This document shows, in pieces, positions 20,765 through 31,711 of a stretch of 64,000 nucleotides of DNA (its first letter is position 1; each line of letters opens with the position of its first letter). The DNA is from Trachythela sp. YZ-2020. Taxonomy: Eukaryota > Cnidaria > Anthozoa > Malacalcyonacea > Clavulariidae. The position numbers were made by a program, and so were the translations under genes. The stretch is taken from positions 3,231,501 to 3,295,500 of the forward strand of contig JADLSH010000155.1 of the NCBI GenBank assembly GCA_016169945.1. The letters are read 5' to 3'. The notes beneath the pieces are model-generated. The model saw only the letters and a program-made list of their open reading frames with translations. It did not search any database and was not told the origin of the DNA.

Positions 20765-22340
20765 CATTGATACTACTTTTGAGCAATATGTCAATCCTGC
20801 CCAATCAAAAATGACCCGTTTCAAGTTGGTATCAGTAGATAAAGTAGCTAAACTCTTGAACGGCTTATCTAATTCTAAAGCAACTGGCCTTGATAAAATT
20901 TCGGGTAAGATCTTAAAAGCTGCAACCTTTACTATTGTCCCATCCCTTACACATATTTTCAATCATGGTATTCTCTCCAGCTGTTTTCCATATGATTGGA
21001 AAATGGCTAGACTTCTCCCAGTTTATAAAAAGGGACAGCGGAATCTACCTGGAAATTCTAGGCCAATTTCAATTTTACCTGCAATAAGCAAATTAATGGA
21101 AAAAACTATGTATGACCAGATATACGAATATCTTAATAAACACTCGCTACTTTCGAAACACCAATTTGGCTTTCGTAACTTCGGCTCTCCTCGATAGCAC
21201 GAACAGTTGGTATGTTAACATGGACCGCAAAATGTTTAATTTAGTGGTACTGCTGGATCTAAAAAAGGCGTTCGATACCGTTAACCACGACATTCTGTTG
21301 CGCAAATTAGAGCTCTACGGCATTACCGGTTGTGCCCTGTCCTTGATACAATCGTTTTTCTCTGATCGTAAACAGAAATGCCAATTGGGTGACGCGATGT
21401 CATCCGAGAGGCGTGTGAAATGTGGTATTCCGCAGGGTTCCATTCTTGGTCCACTCCTCCTCCTTATATACATTAGTGACACGCCATAATGTCTTAACCA
21501 TGCTACTTCTCGCCCATTATTTGCTGATGACACTAACCTTACCGTAGCTGGTGAGACTATAGATGAAGTTGAGTTGTTCATGAGTAATGATCTCATATGC
21601 ATAAATGAATGGCTTCTAGCCAATAAACTGAGCCTTAATGTTGCAAAAACAGAATTTATACTGATTGGCTCAGACTGCAAAATAAATAACCTTGACATTC
21701 AACCAGTCATTAATATCGATCAGATCAAAATTAAACAAGTCCAAAATAACAAAGTAGTTGGAGTTGAAATTGATGATGAACTTAATTGGAATAAGCACAT
21801 TGAAGTTGTGGCTAAAAATGTTACTTCAGGAATAGGAGCCAATTAGGAGAATTCGTCATTTTGTTGATAGAGAGATTCTGATCTCTATCTATAATGCTCT
21901 AATCCGTCCTCACTTTGACCATTGCAGTGAGGTATGGGATACCCTGGGTACATGCCTTTCCAATAGACTTGAGTAGTGTCGAGTATGAGAAATTACACTC
22001 CTGGGTTAGAAGCAACAAATGCATTAGGATGGGAAACACTTGAGGCTCGACGAGCCAATTCAAAAGCAATACAAATGCATAAAGTTCTAAATGGCTTGGG
22101 TCCGAGCTCGGTCGCTGAACTTTTTGTGCCTAAAAGAAGTATTACGGACCATGACCTCAGGGGCTCCTCTACCTCTCTGCAACTACCTCAGCCCAGGACT
22201 GAGAAACTTAAGAAAAGTTTTTCTTTCGATGGAGCTAAGGTTTGGAGTTCTCTACCTACAGATTTGCGTAATTCGGATACTTTGTCAACATTCAAAAAGG
22301 GAATTCGCGCTCACAATTTCCAATACTGTACATTAACGTA
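20765..22340 (+). mobile_element. L2/CR1-like LINE, reverse transcriptase half
   Basis: This is the continuation of the LINE split at 16560. Frames 20811-21197, 21112-21489, 21574-21846 and 21976-22440 together encode SNSKATGLDKISGKILK, NSRPISILPAISKLMEKTM, HQFGFRN, LVVLLDLKKAFDTVNHD (block A), KCGIPQGSILGPLLLLIYISD (block B), a partly lost ADDTNLT block (21522-21545), and the C-terminal domain WSSLPTDLRN. Several frameshifts and stops are present, including one near 21185 and one at 21487. The element is dead. Resumption at FEQYVNPAQSK (about 20775) fixes the right edge of the insertion. Confidence 0.85.
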
Positions 22341-22440
22341 CATTTTTATATTTGTTATACATACTAGTACTGGTTGCACTGGTTGCACAAGTAATGACAG
22401 CTATGTGGGTTTATGGGAGTTAATTGGACTAATAAGGTAA

Positions 22441-24760
22441 TATTTTATTTTTTTTTGGGGGGGGGTATATCATTGTACCGAGAGGCAGGATCGTTGGCAA
22501 ACTGGACATATATATTCTGTCGAAGTTGTTGGAGCTGCGCTAGCAACTTCTCGACGGCTCTTTCTCGCAGTTCGTAGTCTTTCACGATGATCGATCTTCT
22601 TCTGTTCACAGTGTTCTACACCAGTGTGGGTCACTTGTCTCCATCTTGATCTGTCGATGGCTAGTTGTTCCCATCTCTCATGATTGATGGCGCATTGCTT
22701 CATATTGTTCTTCAAATTGTCCTTCCACCGCTTTCTTTGGCCCCCTTGGTTTCTCTTCACATAAGTTAGTTCAGCATATTAGATCTTTCTAGGAATCCTA
22801 GTTTCAGGCATGCGGACAATGTGACCAGCCCAACGGAGTTGGTTCTTGATTATCATGTATCCATGCTTTTAAGGCTTGCTTCTTCCAGAACACTAGTGTT
22901 AGTTCGCTTATCTTGCGACTTGATATTAAGTATACGACGGAGACATCGCTGTTGATTTTTCTCAAGGCATTTCAAGTGGCGACTATAGGTGGCCCATGTT
23001 TCCGAGCCGTATAATAAAGTTGGCAGAATTATGGATTTATAGACCGTTATCTTGGTGTTGGTAAAGATATCCTTGTTATCAAACACTCATAATCTAAGGC
23101 GACCAAAAGCAGAACTCGCAGACCTTAGACGGGATTGTATTTCAACGTCCAGATCCGCCTTATTTGAAAGACAACTACCAAGATAGGTAAAATGGTCGAC
23201 TGAACTAAGGCACTGTCCATTAACCGTGATCCTTGGCTGTTGGAGTTCTTGCACGTTGTCCGGTGACGGTTGGAAGAGAACTTTTGTTTCCGAGCATTAA
23301 TTGTAAGGCCAAACACGGTGTGGGCATAGTTGAAAGCATCCATAGTTGCTTGTAGGTCTTGCTCTGTGTGAGATACAATAGCGTTATCATCGGCATATTC
23401 GAGCTCAAGTATGGTCATGTGGGTAGTCAGCGTTTTAGCCTTCAGTCGTCGGAGATTGAATAGCTTCCCGTCCACACGGTATTGTAAATCTATGCCCTGT
23501 GGTAGCCTTTCCCTAACCAGGTGCAAAACAACAGAGAGAAAGATTGAAAAAGTCCTGGAGCCAAAACACATCCTTGCTTAACACCGGTCTTTACTTCAAA
23601 GCTCTCAGTTGCCTCGCCATCAATAAGGACTGATGCAGATATGTTATCATGAAGCAGTCGTACTAGTTTAATGTACCTCTCAGGACAACCAATTTCCGAC
23701 ATAACTTTCCACAAGGTTGGCCGTCTACAGAGTCGAAAGCTTTTTTCAGGTCTATAAAAGCTATATAAAGGTCTTTATGTATTCTCTGCATTTCTCCTGT
23801 ATTTCTCGTGCTGAGAAGATCATATCAACAGTCCCGCGAAGGGGCCTGAATCCGTACTGCGATTCCGGAAGGACGGCTTCGGTGATGGGGGTAAGACGAC
23901 ATGCAAGCACACGAGCAATAATCTTTCCAACTATAGAAAGTAAAGAGATTCCATGATAGTTATCACAGCTTGTTTTCTCACCTTTCTTAAATATTTTCAC
24001 AATGAGAGCGTCACGAAGGTCGCTGGGAATGACTTCCTCCTCCCGTATCCGTGTGAGAAAAAGATGTAGCTTCTCAGCAAATATAGGACCTGCAGCCTTA
24101 AAAACTGCTGCTGGTATACCATCTGGGCTTGTAGCTTTACCGTCCTCCATGGCATTGATGGCAAAGGTAACCTCTTCAAGTGTTGGTGGTTCATCAAGGT
24201 GATTCTGTATCGGTAGCTGAGGCAGCTTCTCTACTTCTTCATCATGATCTACAAAGGGCTTTTGGTTTAAAAATTCATGAAAGTGCTCTCTCCATCTCTC
24301 GCAAATTGAGGCCAGATCCTCATGCAGGATCCCATCCTTACCAGCAACTGGTGTCACAAACATGTGATGTTGGTCCATAGATTTTCTTTACTGCTGAAAA
24401 AAAGGCCCTACTATTGTTGTTGTCAGATAGCATCTGCAGCTCCATTGCTTTCTGCTCCCACCACTTGTTTTTCATCTCACGTACACGATGCTGAACCGCT
24501 GATCTAATATGATGGCATTGCTGCTTCTTTCGCTTGATCTAAAATCATTCTGCCAAAGAGAGAAGCATCTACGTTTCTCGGCAATCAGCCGCTGCATCTC
24601 TTCATCATTATCATCAAACCAGTCTTCGCGGTGTCGTATCTGTGGGCGCAGTGTATCAGCGCATGTCGTCGTAATAGCAGCTTTCAAACCTTCCCAGAAA
24701 TGCTCAACATTTGTGATTCCAACATTCAGTAGCTTTTCACTCATTGGGGTACAACCCCAA
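22441..24760 (-). mobile_element. LINE on minus strand (RTE-X/I-like), 5'-truncated, decayed
   Basis: Minus-strand frames give, in order: DWFDDNDEEMQRLIAEKRR (linker); GKATSPDGIPAAVFK, NYHGISLLSIVGKI and YGFRPLRGTVD (RT fingers/palm); TGVKQGCVLAPGLF (block B); ELEYADDNAIVSHTEQDL (block C catalytic Asps); LLYGSETWATYSRHLKCLEK; RGGQRKRWKD-like; and a C-terminal CPVCQRSC zinc-finger start. It is broken by at least five frame changes, and block A with part of block B is scattered. The 5' end is truncated near 24760. The 3' end meets the tail of the plus-strand LINE at about 22440-22466, beside a T/G homopolymer run. The clade is uncertain. Confidence 0.8.
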
Positions 24761-24779
24761 CAACAACATTAATAACTAC

Positions 24780-26027
24780 AATTATAACAAATTGTACAAC
24801 TATCACGAAAACTCTTGTCAACAATTGTAACAGTGACGACAAGATCAATCACAACGGCAACTAGCATATTGGCGCAGGTACATGTAGGTTTAGCGTACCC
24901 AATTTACCTACAATGCACTCAATCAAACGACTAGTCGGTCGAATTATCAGAAAAAAATATCATACTCCGAATAACATAATCTTGCAAACTCACGAGATGT
25001 GTTCTTGAAAAACGAAACCCAAAAATCCTGATGATATTTTCGATGATTTTGAAACAGAGTCGAATATCCATTCGAATTTAATTTATATCGTCTTTTTACA
25101 GTTCAGCTATTAGTTAAGAAGGTGATGTTATTCCGATTACGTCTTTTCTGTATTTCTCGAATTTGTCCGTGCAGCTAATGTCCGTGCATTGATTTTGAAG
25201 ACGGCACTCCCTTACGATAATTGCTCGATCTAGTATTAAACAAATGTTTATACTCATTATTTCAATTGGTTTCAAACACTTTTTACCAATTAAGGTCGAT
25301 ATTTCACACTCTTCCCACAGGTCAAGGGGTGTTTGCCTTCATATGCAGCTATTTCAATTAAGGTTGTCACATGCAATCGGTCAAATGTACAAATTCGGTC
25401 TAAGCGCTAACCGCAAATGGGTACCTATATATATATTCAAATATTTTCGCCTATGAATTTGCTTAGCTCCTTCTTGTTTTGGTAATTCCCAAGGGAAGAC
25501 ATGCATGCTTGTCTTGTTTTGGATGTAATTTTTCGGCGACATGCAACTCGTACAGAAATTTACGAATTAACGACAAACGATTGAAGTCTGCAAGTAACAA
25601 GTTGCTTCTTACACTTCCAGTCCAGTCATAGTTGTCCAACGTCAGTTGCTTGTGTATATAAGCCTATATATGGAATATTCTTTGCTATATCAAGCGATTT
25701 ATTTAAAGAGCAGTATTACTCGTACATATATATACAAATATGAGAAAATGATAAATGCTTACCACTTACTATTTCCACCAGGCTATTTATAATACATTTA
25801 CCCGATAAAATATCACATTTCCATTGCACTCTTCGCGCTTGAATTGTACATTTGAATATTTCTCGTGACAACCTTAATTGAAATAGCTGTATATTTATCA
25901 TATACTATATTATTCATATTGAGAATGTTTAGTCTTACCAATACTTGTCACCGTGCAAAATATATACTCCTAACTTAGTATACTTATCACTAGAAGTGCT
26001 AATTTGTTCCTAAATGTTTGACCTTAC
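24780..26027. other. Intergenic with a separated inverted repeat
   Basis: 25346-25408 and 25835-25890 are inverted copies (CAGCTATTTCAATTAAGGTT and CAAATGTACAA...AAGCGC shared) about 430 bp apart. This may be the TIR pair of a small element. No gene recognised. Confidence 0.45.
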
Positions 26028-26790
26028 CCTCATTCTAACCTTTATCCTAACCCTAATCCTAACCTCAGCCATCATCCTAACTCCTAATCCTAACCTCCAC
26101 CCTCATCCTAACCTTATTCTAACCTTATCCTAACCTTATCCTAACCTTATCCTAACCTTATCCTAACCTTATCCTATCCTTATCCTAACCTTATCCTAAC
26201 CTTATCCTAACCTTATTCTAACCTTATCCTAACCTTATCCTAACCTTACGCTAACCTTATCCTAACCTTATCCTAACCTTATCCTAACCTTATCCTAACC
26301 TTATTCTAACCTTATCCTAACCTTATCCTAACCTTATCCTAACCTTATCCTAACCTTATCCTAACCTTATCCTAACCTTATCCTAACCTTATCCTAACCT
26401 TATCCTAACCTTATCCTAACCTTATCCTAACCTTATTCTAACCTTATCCTAACCTTATCCTAACCTTATCCTAACCTTATCCTAACCTTATCCTAACCTT
26501 ATCCTAACTTTATCCTAACCTTATCCTAACCTTATCCTAACCTTATCCTAACCTTATCCTAACCTTATCCTAACCTTATCCTAACCTTATCCTAACCTTA
26601 TCCTAACCTTATCCTAACCTTATCCTAACCTTATCCTAACCTTATCCTAACCTTATCCTAACCTTATCCTAACCTTATCCTAACCTTATCCTAACCTTAT
26701 CCTAACCTTATCCTAACCCTAACACTATCACTCACCTCAACCTTCATCCTATCCCTGTTCGTAACCCTCAATCCTAGCACTAATCGTTGT
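26028..26790. repeat. 11-bp telomere-like minisatellite
   Basis: The core 26107-26716 is about 55 nearly perfect copies of AACCTTATCCT (complement AGGATAAGGTT). Both flanks (26028-26106, 26716-26790, and traces near 26880) are irregular CCTAA-rich sequence, including CCCTAA units. This suggests decay from, or convergence with, telomeric TTAGGG-type repeat. Confidence 0.9.
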
Positions 26791-27111
26791 GATGAAATTT
26801 CGAGATAGTAATGTGGAAAGTCGCGCAAATTCAGTGCTTTCCACTTTTAAAATCATTAAACTATTCATAAACATTGCAATCCTATCCCCAAGCCTAACCC
26901 AAATACCCGTGACGTCATTAAGGGATAGTACAGACGCGAAAAATTAGTAGTGATTGATTAAATGAAGTAACAAAATTTTTCTTATTCTTTTACTATTCCG
27001 CTCTACTTCCGTATTGAGAAATCAATAAACGATCAACCCACTTCTGTGTATACGAAATACGTACTGTACACAAAAGAGACTTTAAATCACTGCTCTCTCC
27101 AATTTATTATA

Positions 27112-27480
27112 CAGTCGAACCCCTATTAAACGGACACCTTCGGTACCTCGCCGCTTAAAAGCGGTCTACATCAAAACAGTACAAATTCAATTTGTGTGTG
27201 CAATTTGAATATCAAAACAGTATACAATCTATATTATAATGACAAAGCTAAAGTGTGTCCGTGAAATATACCTACCAGATTACAATGAAATGTTACATTG
27301 ATTGTTATGAAAATTGCACTAGACCATCTGTCTTCTTTCCGTTTACTAGATGGGTTGACTTCTCATTGGAACCACAGGTAAGGTGTCCGCTTAATAGGTG
27401 TTATGAAAATAGTATTTTATAATAGAAATGACTGGGACCTGAAATATGTGTCCGCTTAAAAGGGGTGTCCGCTTAAGGGA
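27112..27480. mobile_element. pogo/Tigger-like MITE fragment
   Basis: It begins TA|CAGTCGAACCCCTATTAA...CGGACACC, the CAGT start after TA expected for pogo-type Tc1/mariner elements. The internal motif GTGTCCGCTTAA recurs three times at 27381-27475. No intact right end was found, so the copy is rearranged or truncated. A related end is at 50737-50780 on the opposite strand. Confidence 0.6.
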
Positions 27481-28686
27481 GGCATGGGCGCACATTAGAC
27501 GTGGTGTGGGGGTGTTACTCTCCGCCCAACATTTGTAAATTTTTAAGAAATGTCGGTCGTAAATTGTAAAATTACACTAATTAATTCGGTTGGGTTGGTC
27601 TGAAACATTCTGTGTAAAAATACGTATAATAAGTGATATAGAAATTGTCAATAAAAGAAATCAACTGAAACAACTTTGCAAAAGGCAGAAATATATTTTC
27701 CTTTTAACGATTTCGAACAGGAAGCAATATATTCAAATATATGCAAAATACGCAAAATGTGCGTTCTCTTTCCTCGTCAGTATTCTAGAGTAATATTAAG
27801 CCACTCTGTAGTAAAGATGCGGTAAGATTACGTTTTGACATCCTTCATTAAACTAACAAGCTTTATGGGCAAAGTAACAGTCTCAAAAGCATGAAGCGCA
27901 TTTTGCAAAAATGTATAGCAAATATTATTGGCAGCGCTTATAACAACGGCGTATATAACAGGAACTATCGCAGCATTGATGTTATTATTATTATACATTT
28001 TCCGATTCTCTAATGAGGTAGTATAGACTGTAATATTTTATGACACGGAACTGTGTAGTTGTGTGCATAAAAGATATGACAAAACCTGAGTAAAATTGGG
28101 CAGAACTTGCTTGTAGCTTTCTAGCGTTTCTGTATACATCTCACTTTCATACAACATACATGTCGTTTTCCTCTACCTTAAGAACGTGTAATAATGTAGT
28201 ACTATCAAGGCTTTTATATATTTTTGTACTCCGTATAATGGCTATTGCTTCCCTGAAAATGCTCGAAATTACATTTCCGAACTTTTGAAATTCCAACTTT
28301 TCTCTGTGGGAAAAACGCCACAGATCGCTCTATTATCAGTTTATGGGGTGGAGGGTAAGTTGGGGGGGGGGGGGTACGAAACAAATTATCTAACCTTTGG
28401 GGGGGTATGAGACGAATTACTACATTTGTGGGGGGTACGAAACAAAAAATGAGTCTAATACTATGTCTATGATTAAAACTACAAACTTTAATACTTTAAT
28501 AAAATTGAGTGTATGTTCTTATAATAGTTAAATTGCAATGTAGCACAGTAGCATTTGAGCTACTTTGACCTTTTTTGTATAAAAATTGGTATTAGATTTT
28601 GAGTAATGTTTTTCCTTTTTTCCCAGATCTGACCCAGATCTGACCCATATTTTCACCAAGGGCATAATAGTCTTAACCACGCTAAG
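27481..28686. other. Intergenic with G-rich runs
   Basis: No gene recognised. 28360-28446 has three ggggg(t)acgaaac-type units with G runs up to about 12. Confidence 0.4.
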
Positions 28687-28994
28687 CAGTGGCGGAATAC
28701 CCAATAGGCAGAGTAGGCTGAAGCCTACAGGTCCGGGCTTTCAAGAGGCCCGTGATTTTCAGAGAATGTACTTTTTATTAGAATTGTTTTTATTTTTTGT
28801 CCTTAATTAAGGAAAACGGCCCCAGAAAGCGGGAAATAGCATTTCCGAGACCTTAAATTTCCAAATATTTCGGGCGAAACATATCCCGGACCTCGCTAGA
28901 AGATGTGTCACCGTTTACAGGCGTGAAAATATCATCCTCAAGGCCCACAAATTTTACTTAGCCTACAGACCCCGTAACTGGTAATCCGCCACTG
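28687..28994. mobile_element. hAT-type MITE, 308 bp, with 8-bp TSD
   Basis: The ends are CAGTGGCGGAATACC and GGTAATCCGCCACTG. The 8-bp ACGCTAAG flanks it exactly (28679-28686 and 28995-29002). The family is hAT by its CAGTGGCGGA end and TSD length. Confidence 0.88.
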
Positions 28995-29420
28995 ACGCTA
29001 AGTATATATTTCAATACAGACAATAGATTGCAAATAATTTGCAAACCAGTTATGTTCTTGGCATTTATATTTGTTTCATGTTTTTTTGGGAGGAGGGTGA
29101 TTGATTGGGTGGGGGGGGGGGGAAGGAAAAGCGGAAATAGCATTTCCAAGACGTTAAATTTCCAAATATTTCGGGCAAAACATGGCCCGGACCTCGCTGG
29201 AAGATATGTCACCGGTTACAGGCGTGAAAATATCATCCTCAAGGCCCACAAATTTTACTTAGCCTACAGACTCCGTAACTGGTAATCCGCCACTGACGCT
29301 AAGTATATATTTCAATACAGACAATAGATTGCAAATAATTTGCAAACCAGTTATGTTCTTGGCATTTATATTTGTTTCATGTTTTTTTGGGAGGAGGGTG
29401 ATTGATTGGGGATGGGGTAC
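28820..29420 (+). repeat. 301-bp tandem duplication that includes half of the MITE
   Basis: The sequence from the middle of the hAT MITE through its right TIR, its TSD and about 110 bp of flank is repeated head to tail with a 301-bp offset (for example CGCTAAG at 28996 and 29297). The junction has a G run at 29111-29123. A few substitutions separate the copies, so duplication came after the MITE insertion. Confidence 0.85.
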
Positions 29421-29783
29421 GAAACATTTCATCACCATTGAGGGGGTATTAAATATTTTTCGACGCTTTTCGGAGGGGTGCCAAATTTTATGGTAGTATT
29501 TTGGAATACCCTCCAGCCCCCCAGTACACATACTTTATGACCGGTCCCTAACTTCCAGACGAAGGGCCTTCGCTCGAAATGTCGAAGTTAGTCTTATTAT
29601 ATTTTTCAGGTAGTTTTGCACAACAGTCAACCGCCGAATAAAAGCTAAATCAAAACAACTAAAAACCGCCATCATTAAGTCAGAAAGGCCAAAGAAAGAG
29701 ACATTGGTATGCATTGTGCTTATCGCGAAAAAATCGGTATGCAACTGAGAAAGCGGTTAATAAATACAGTGGATGCATACTCA

Positions 29784-29801
29784 ATTTGCATAGTATATAA
29801 A
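29784..29801 (+). promoter_or_regulatory. Octamer plus TATA promoter, receptor copy 1
   Basis: ATTTGCAT (29784-29791) then TATAAA (29796-29801), 112 bp before the first-exon ATG. Identical in arrangement to copy 2. Confidence 0.6.
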
Positions 29802-30818
29802 TGTCTGAACTCTGAACTAAAACATATTGTTCCAGCTCAGCAAAGTCAAATGCGGAAGTACATGTACACTTATGACGTTTGCTGTGTCGGTTTGCACGAA
29901 ATCAACGTCAAAATGCCGTGGCTATTTCGTCGCTGGTTACTCTTATATTGTATATCGATAATAGTGGTTAAAGGTAAGGCACTTTGATGTTTATATTATG
30001 GAATGCGAGTGGATGCTATAATATACTCTGCAAACGACACTATAAAATAAAAGTAGATTAATTCAACAGATCGCTTTCACTAAGGTAATGGCCAATGTCT
30101 TCAAAGCTTAATTCACACTGGCTGCAATGCTTTCATCAATCTTATATAGGCATAGCATGGCCTAGCTTTCTTGATTCACACCTTCCCTTAATCCTTATTG
30201 AAAGTTACCGTCAGTCAAATATGATTTGAATATACAATAATACGTTTACATTGTTGTTACAGTCTGACCATGTAGCTGCGACCTACGTGCATAGTGGAAC
30301 CGGGTGAATTTCATGAAACCGTGCTCAAATTTGCACGACTTCGCATTTCAAGTTTGCATACGAAATTGCGAGAACAGCTATATAAACCGTATCGTTTCCG
30401 AATTCCTTTATATGAACGAGTGGAACCGGATGAAGTTGCCGTGCGGATCCGAATTCGTTCCCTCTCGTGTAAAGGAAGTCTGTGATTCCACAAGTCAGTG
30501 CCTATTATATTTATTATATATGGCTATACAGTCTGTACGTTTCTATAAGTCTAAAAAGGAATCAAATCCTTATTCTTTCTATAAATGACTCTACTCTTTC
30601 CCCGACATCCCTTCTGTTCTGTTCGTCAGTAGATTCTTACTTTCTAAATGGTTCAGGTATAGTTATTCTCCTAATATCCCTATTAGCAATTTCCACATCA
30701 TTGGCAAGCATGTGATAGGTCTTAAATTCAAAACTAACGTTCCTTTTGACTTACGTCATCCACTGTTGAACCTCTCCTTACTTTAGCTGTTCATCTAATT
30801 GCTCTGCTATCATATCGT

Positions 30819-31188
30819 CAGTGGCGCCGTGGGTCCCATGTTTTAGGGGGGGCCAAAGGCAGTAATTTCCGACAATATTCGCCTATAATATTCAATTTTC
30901 CGATTATATATTATTGCTTTTCTTGTCGACGGGGGGGGGGGGGGGGGACACCACATGTTAATAAAATTTTCCCGGACTATACTCTTTATACACGAATATT
31001 CCGACGATCCATCCTAATGTTCTTCAATTGTAAAAAGCATATAACTCTGAAATATTACCTATTTTATAAACTTATTTTCGGAAAACGTAAACTCAGTCTG
31101 ATTTCCGACAACATAACCAATTTTCCGACAGGTTTCAACGATAGGGGGGCCATGGCCCCCCCTGGCCCCCCCGGCCACGGCGCCACTG
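30819..31188. mobile_element. hAT-type MITE, 370 bp, in intron 1 of copy 1
   Basis: The ends are CAGTGGCGCCGTGG and CCACGGCGCCACTG, flanked by a perfect 8-bp duplication CATATCGT (30811-30818, 31189-31196). Copy 2 has the empty site (CATACCGT near 39588), so insertion came after the gene duplication. It contains a run of about 17 G at 30931-30947. Confidence 0.92.
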
Positions 31189-31297
31189 CATATCGTCTAT
31201 ATCATTATCCATTACCCATGGACCTTACCGGGCCCACTCACGCCATCTTCTTCATTTGTTTTTGCAAAACTTACAAAATTTATAGTGATGTCTCTTA

Positions 31298-31711
31298 GGG
31301 GCTTCGGTGGCGCAGTCGTCAGGGCAAGCGCCTTTCACCTCTGAGTCTTGAGTTCGATTCTCGCGGCTTCGGTGGCGCAGTCGTCAGGGCAAGCGCCTTT
31401 CACCTCTGAGTCTTGAGTTCGATTCTCGCTGAGGACTTTACTCATCACACTCATGTGAAAAGAGTAAGTCAACGCTCTGCCGAAAGTTTTGGGTTTTCTC
31501 CGGGCGCTCCGGTTTCCTCCCACAGGGAAAGTTGACTGGGTGGGTTAGGATATTCACAGATTAGGAAAGTAATATCACAATTGTTGTAAAAATAGATAAT
31601 GTAGGCTACGTACATAATATAGGTAAGCGAAATACTTGATGTAATCGGTCACTGAAAAGCCCCAATGGGGAGTTAACTGAATAATGTATTTCTTATATTC
31701 GTACCATCTTA
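31298..31711 (+). mobile_element. tRNA-derived SINE with duplicated head, in intron 1 of copy 1
   Basis: A 65-bp tRNA-like head (box A GTGGCGCAGTCG, box B GAGTTCGATTC) is present twice in tandem (31300-31364, 31365-31429). A body follows with the widely shared SINE core TTTTCTCCGGGCGCTCCGG / TTTCCTCCCACAG. TCTTA at 31293-31297 is repeated at 31707-31711 as the likely target-site duplication. Copy 2 has the uninterrupted sequence (GATGTCTCTTATGTAAAAC, near 39700). Confidence 0.85.

Noticed and set aside
22853..24744. Several minus-strand ORFs as separate host genes
   Set aside because: In order they form one decayed LINE reverse transcriptase.
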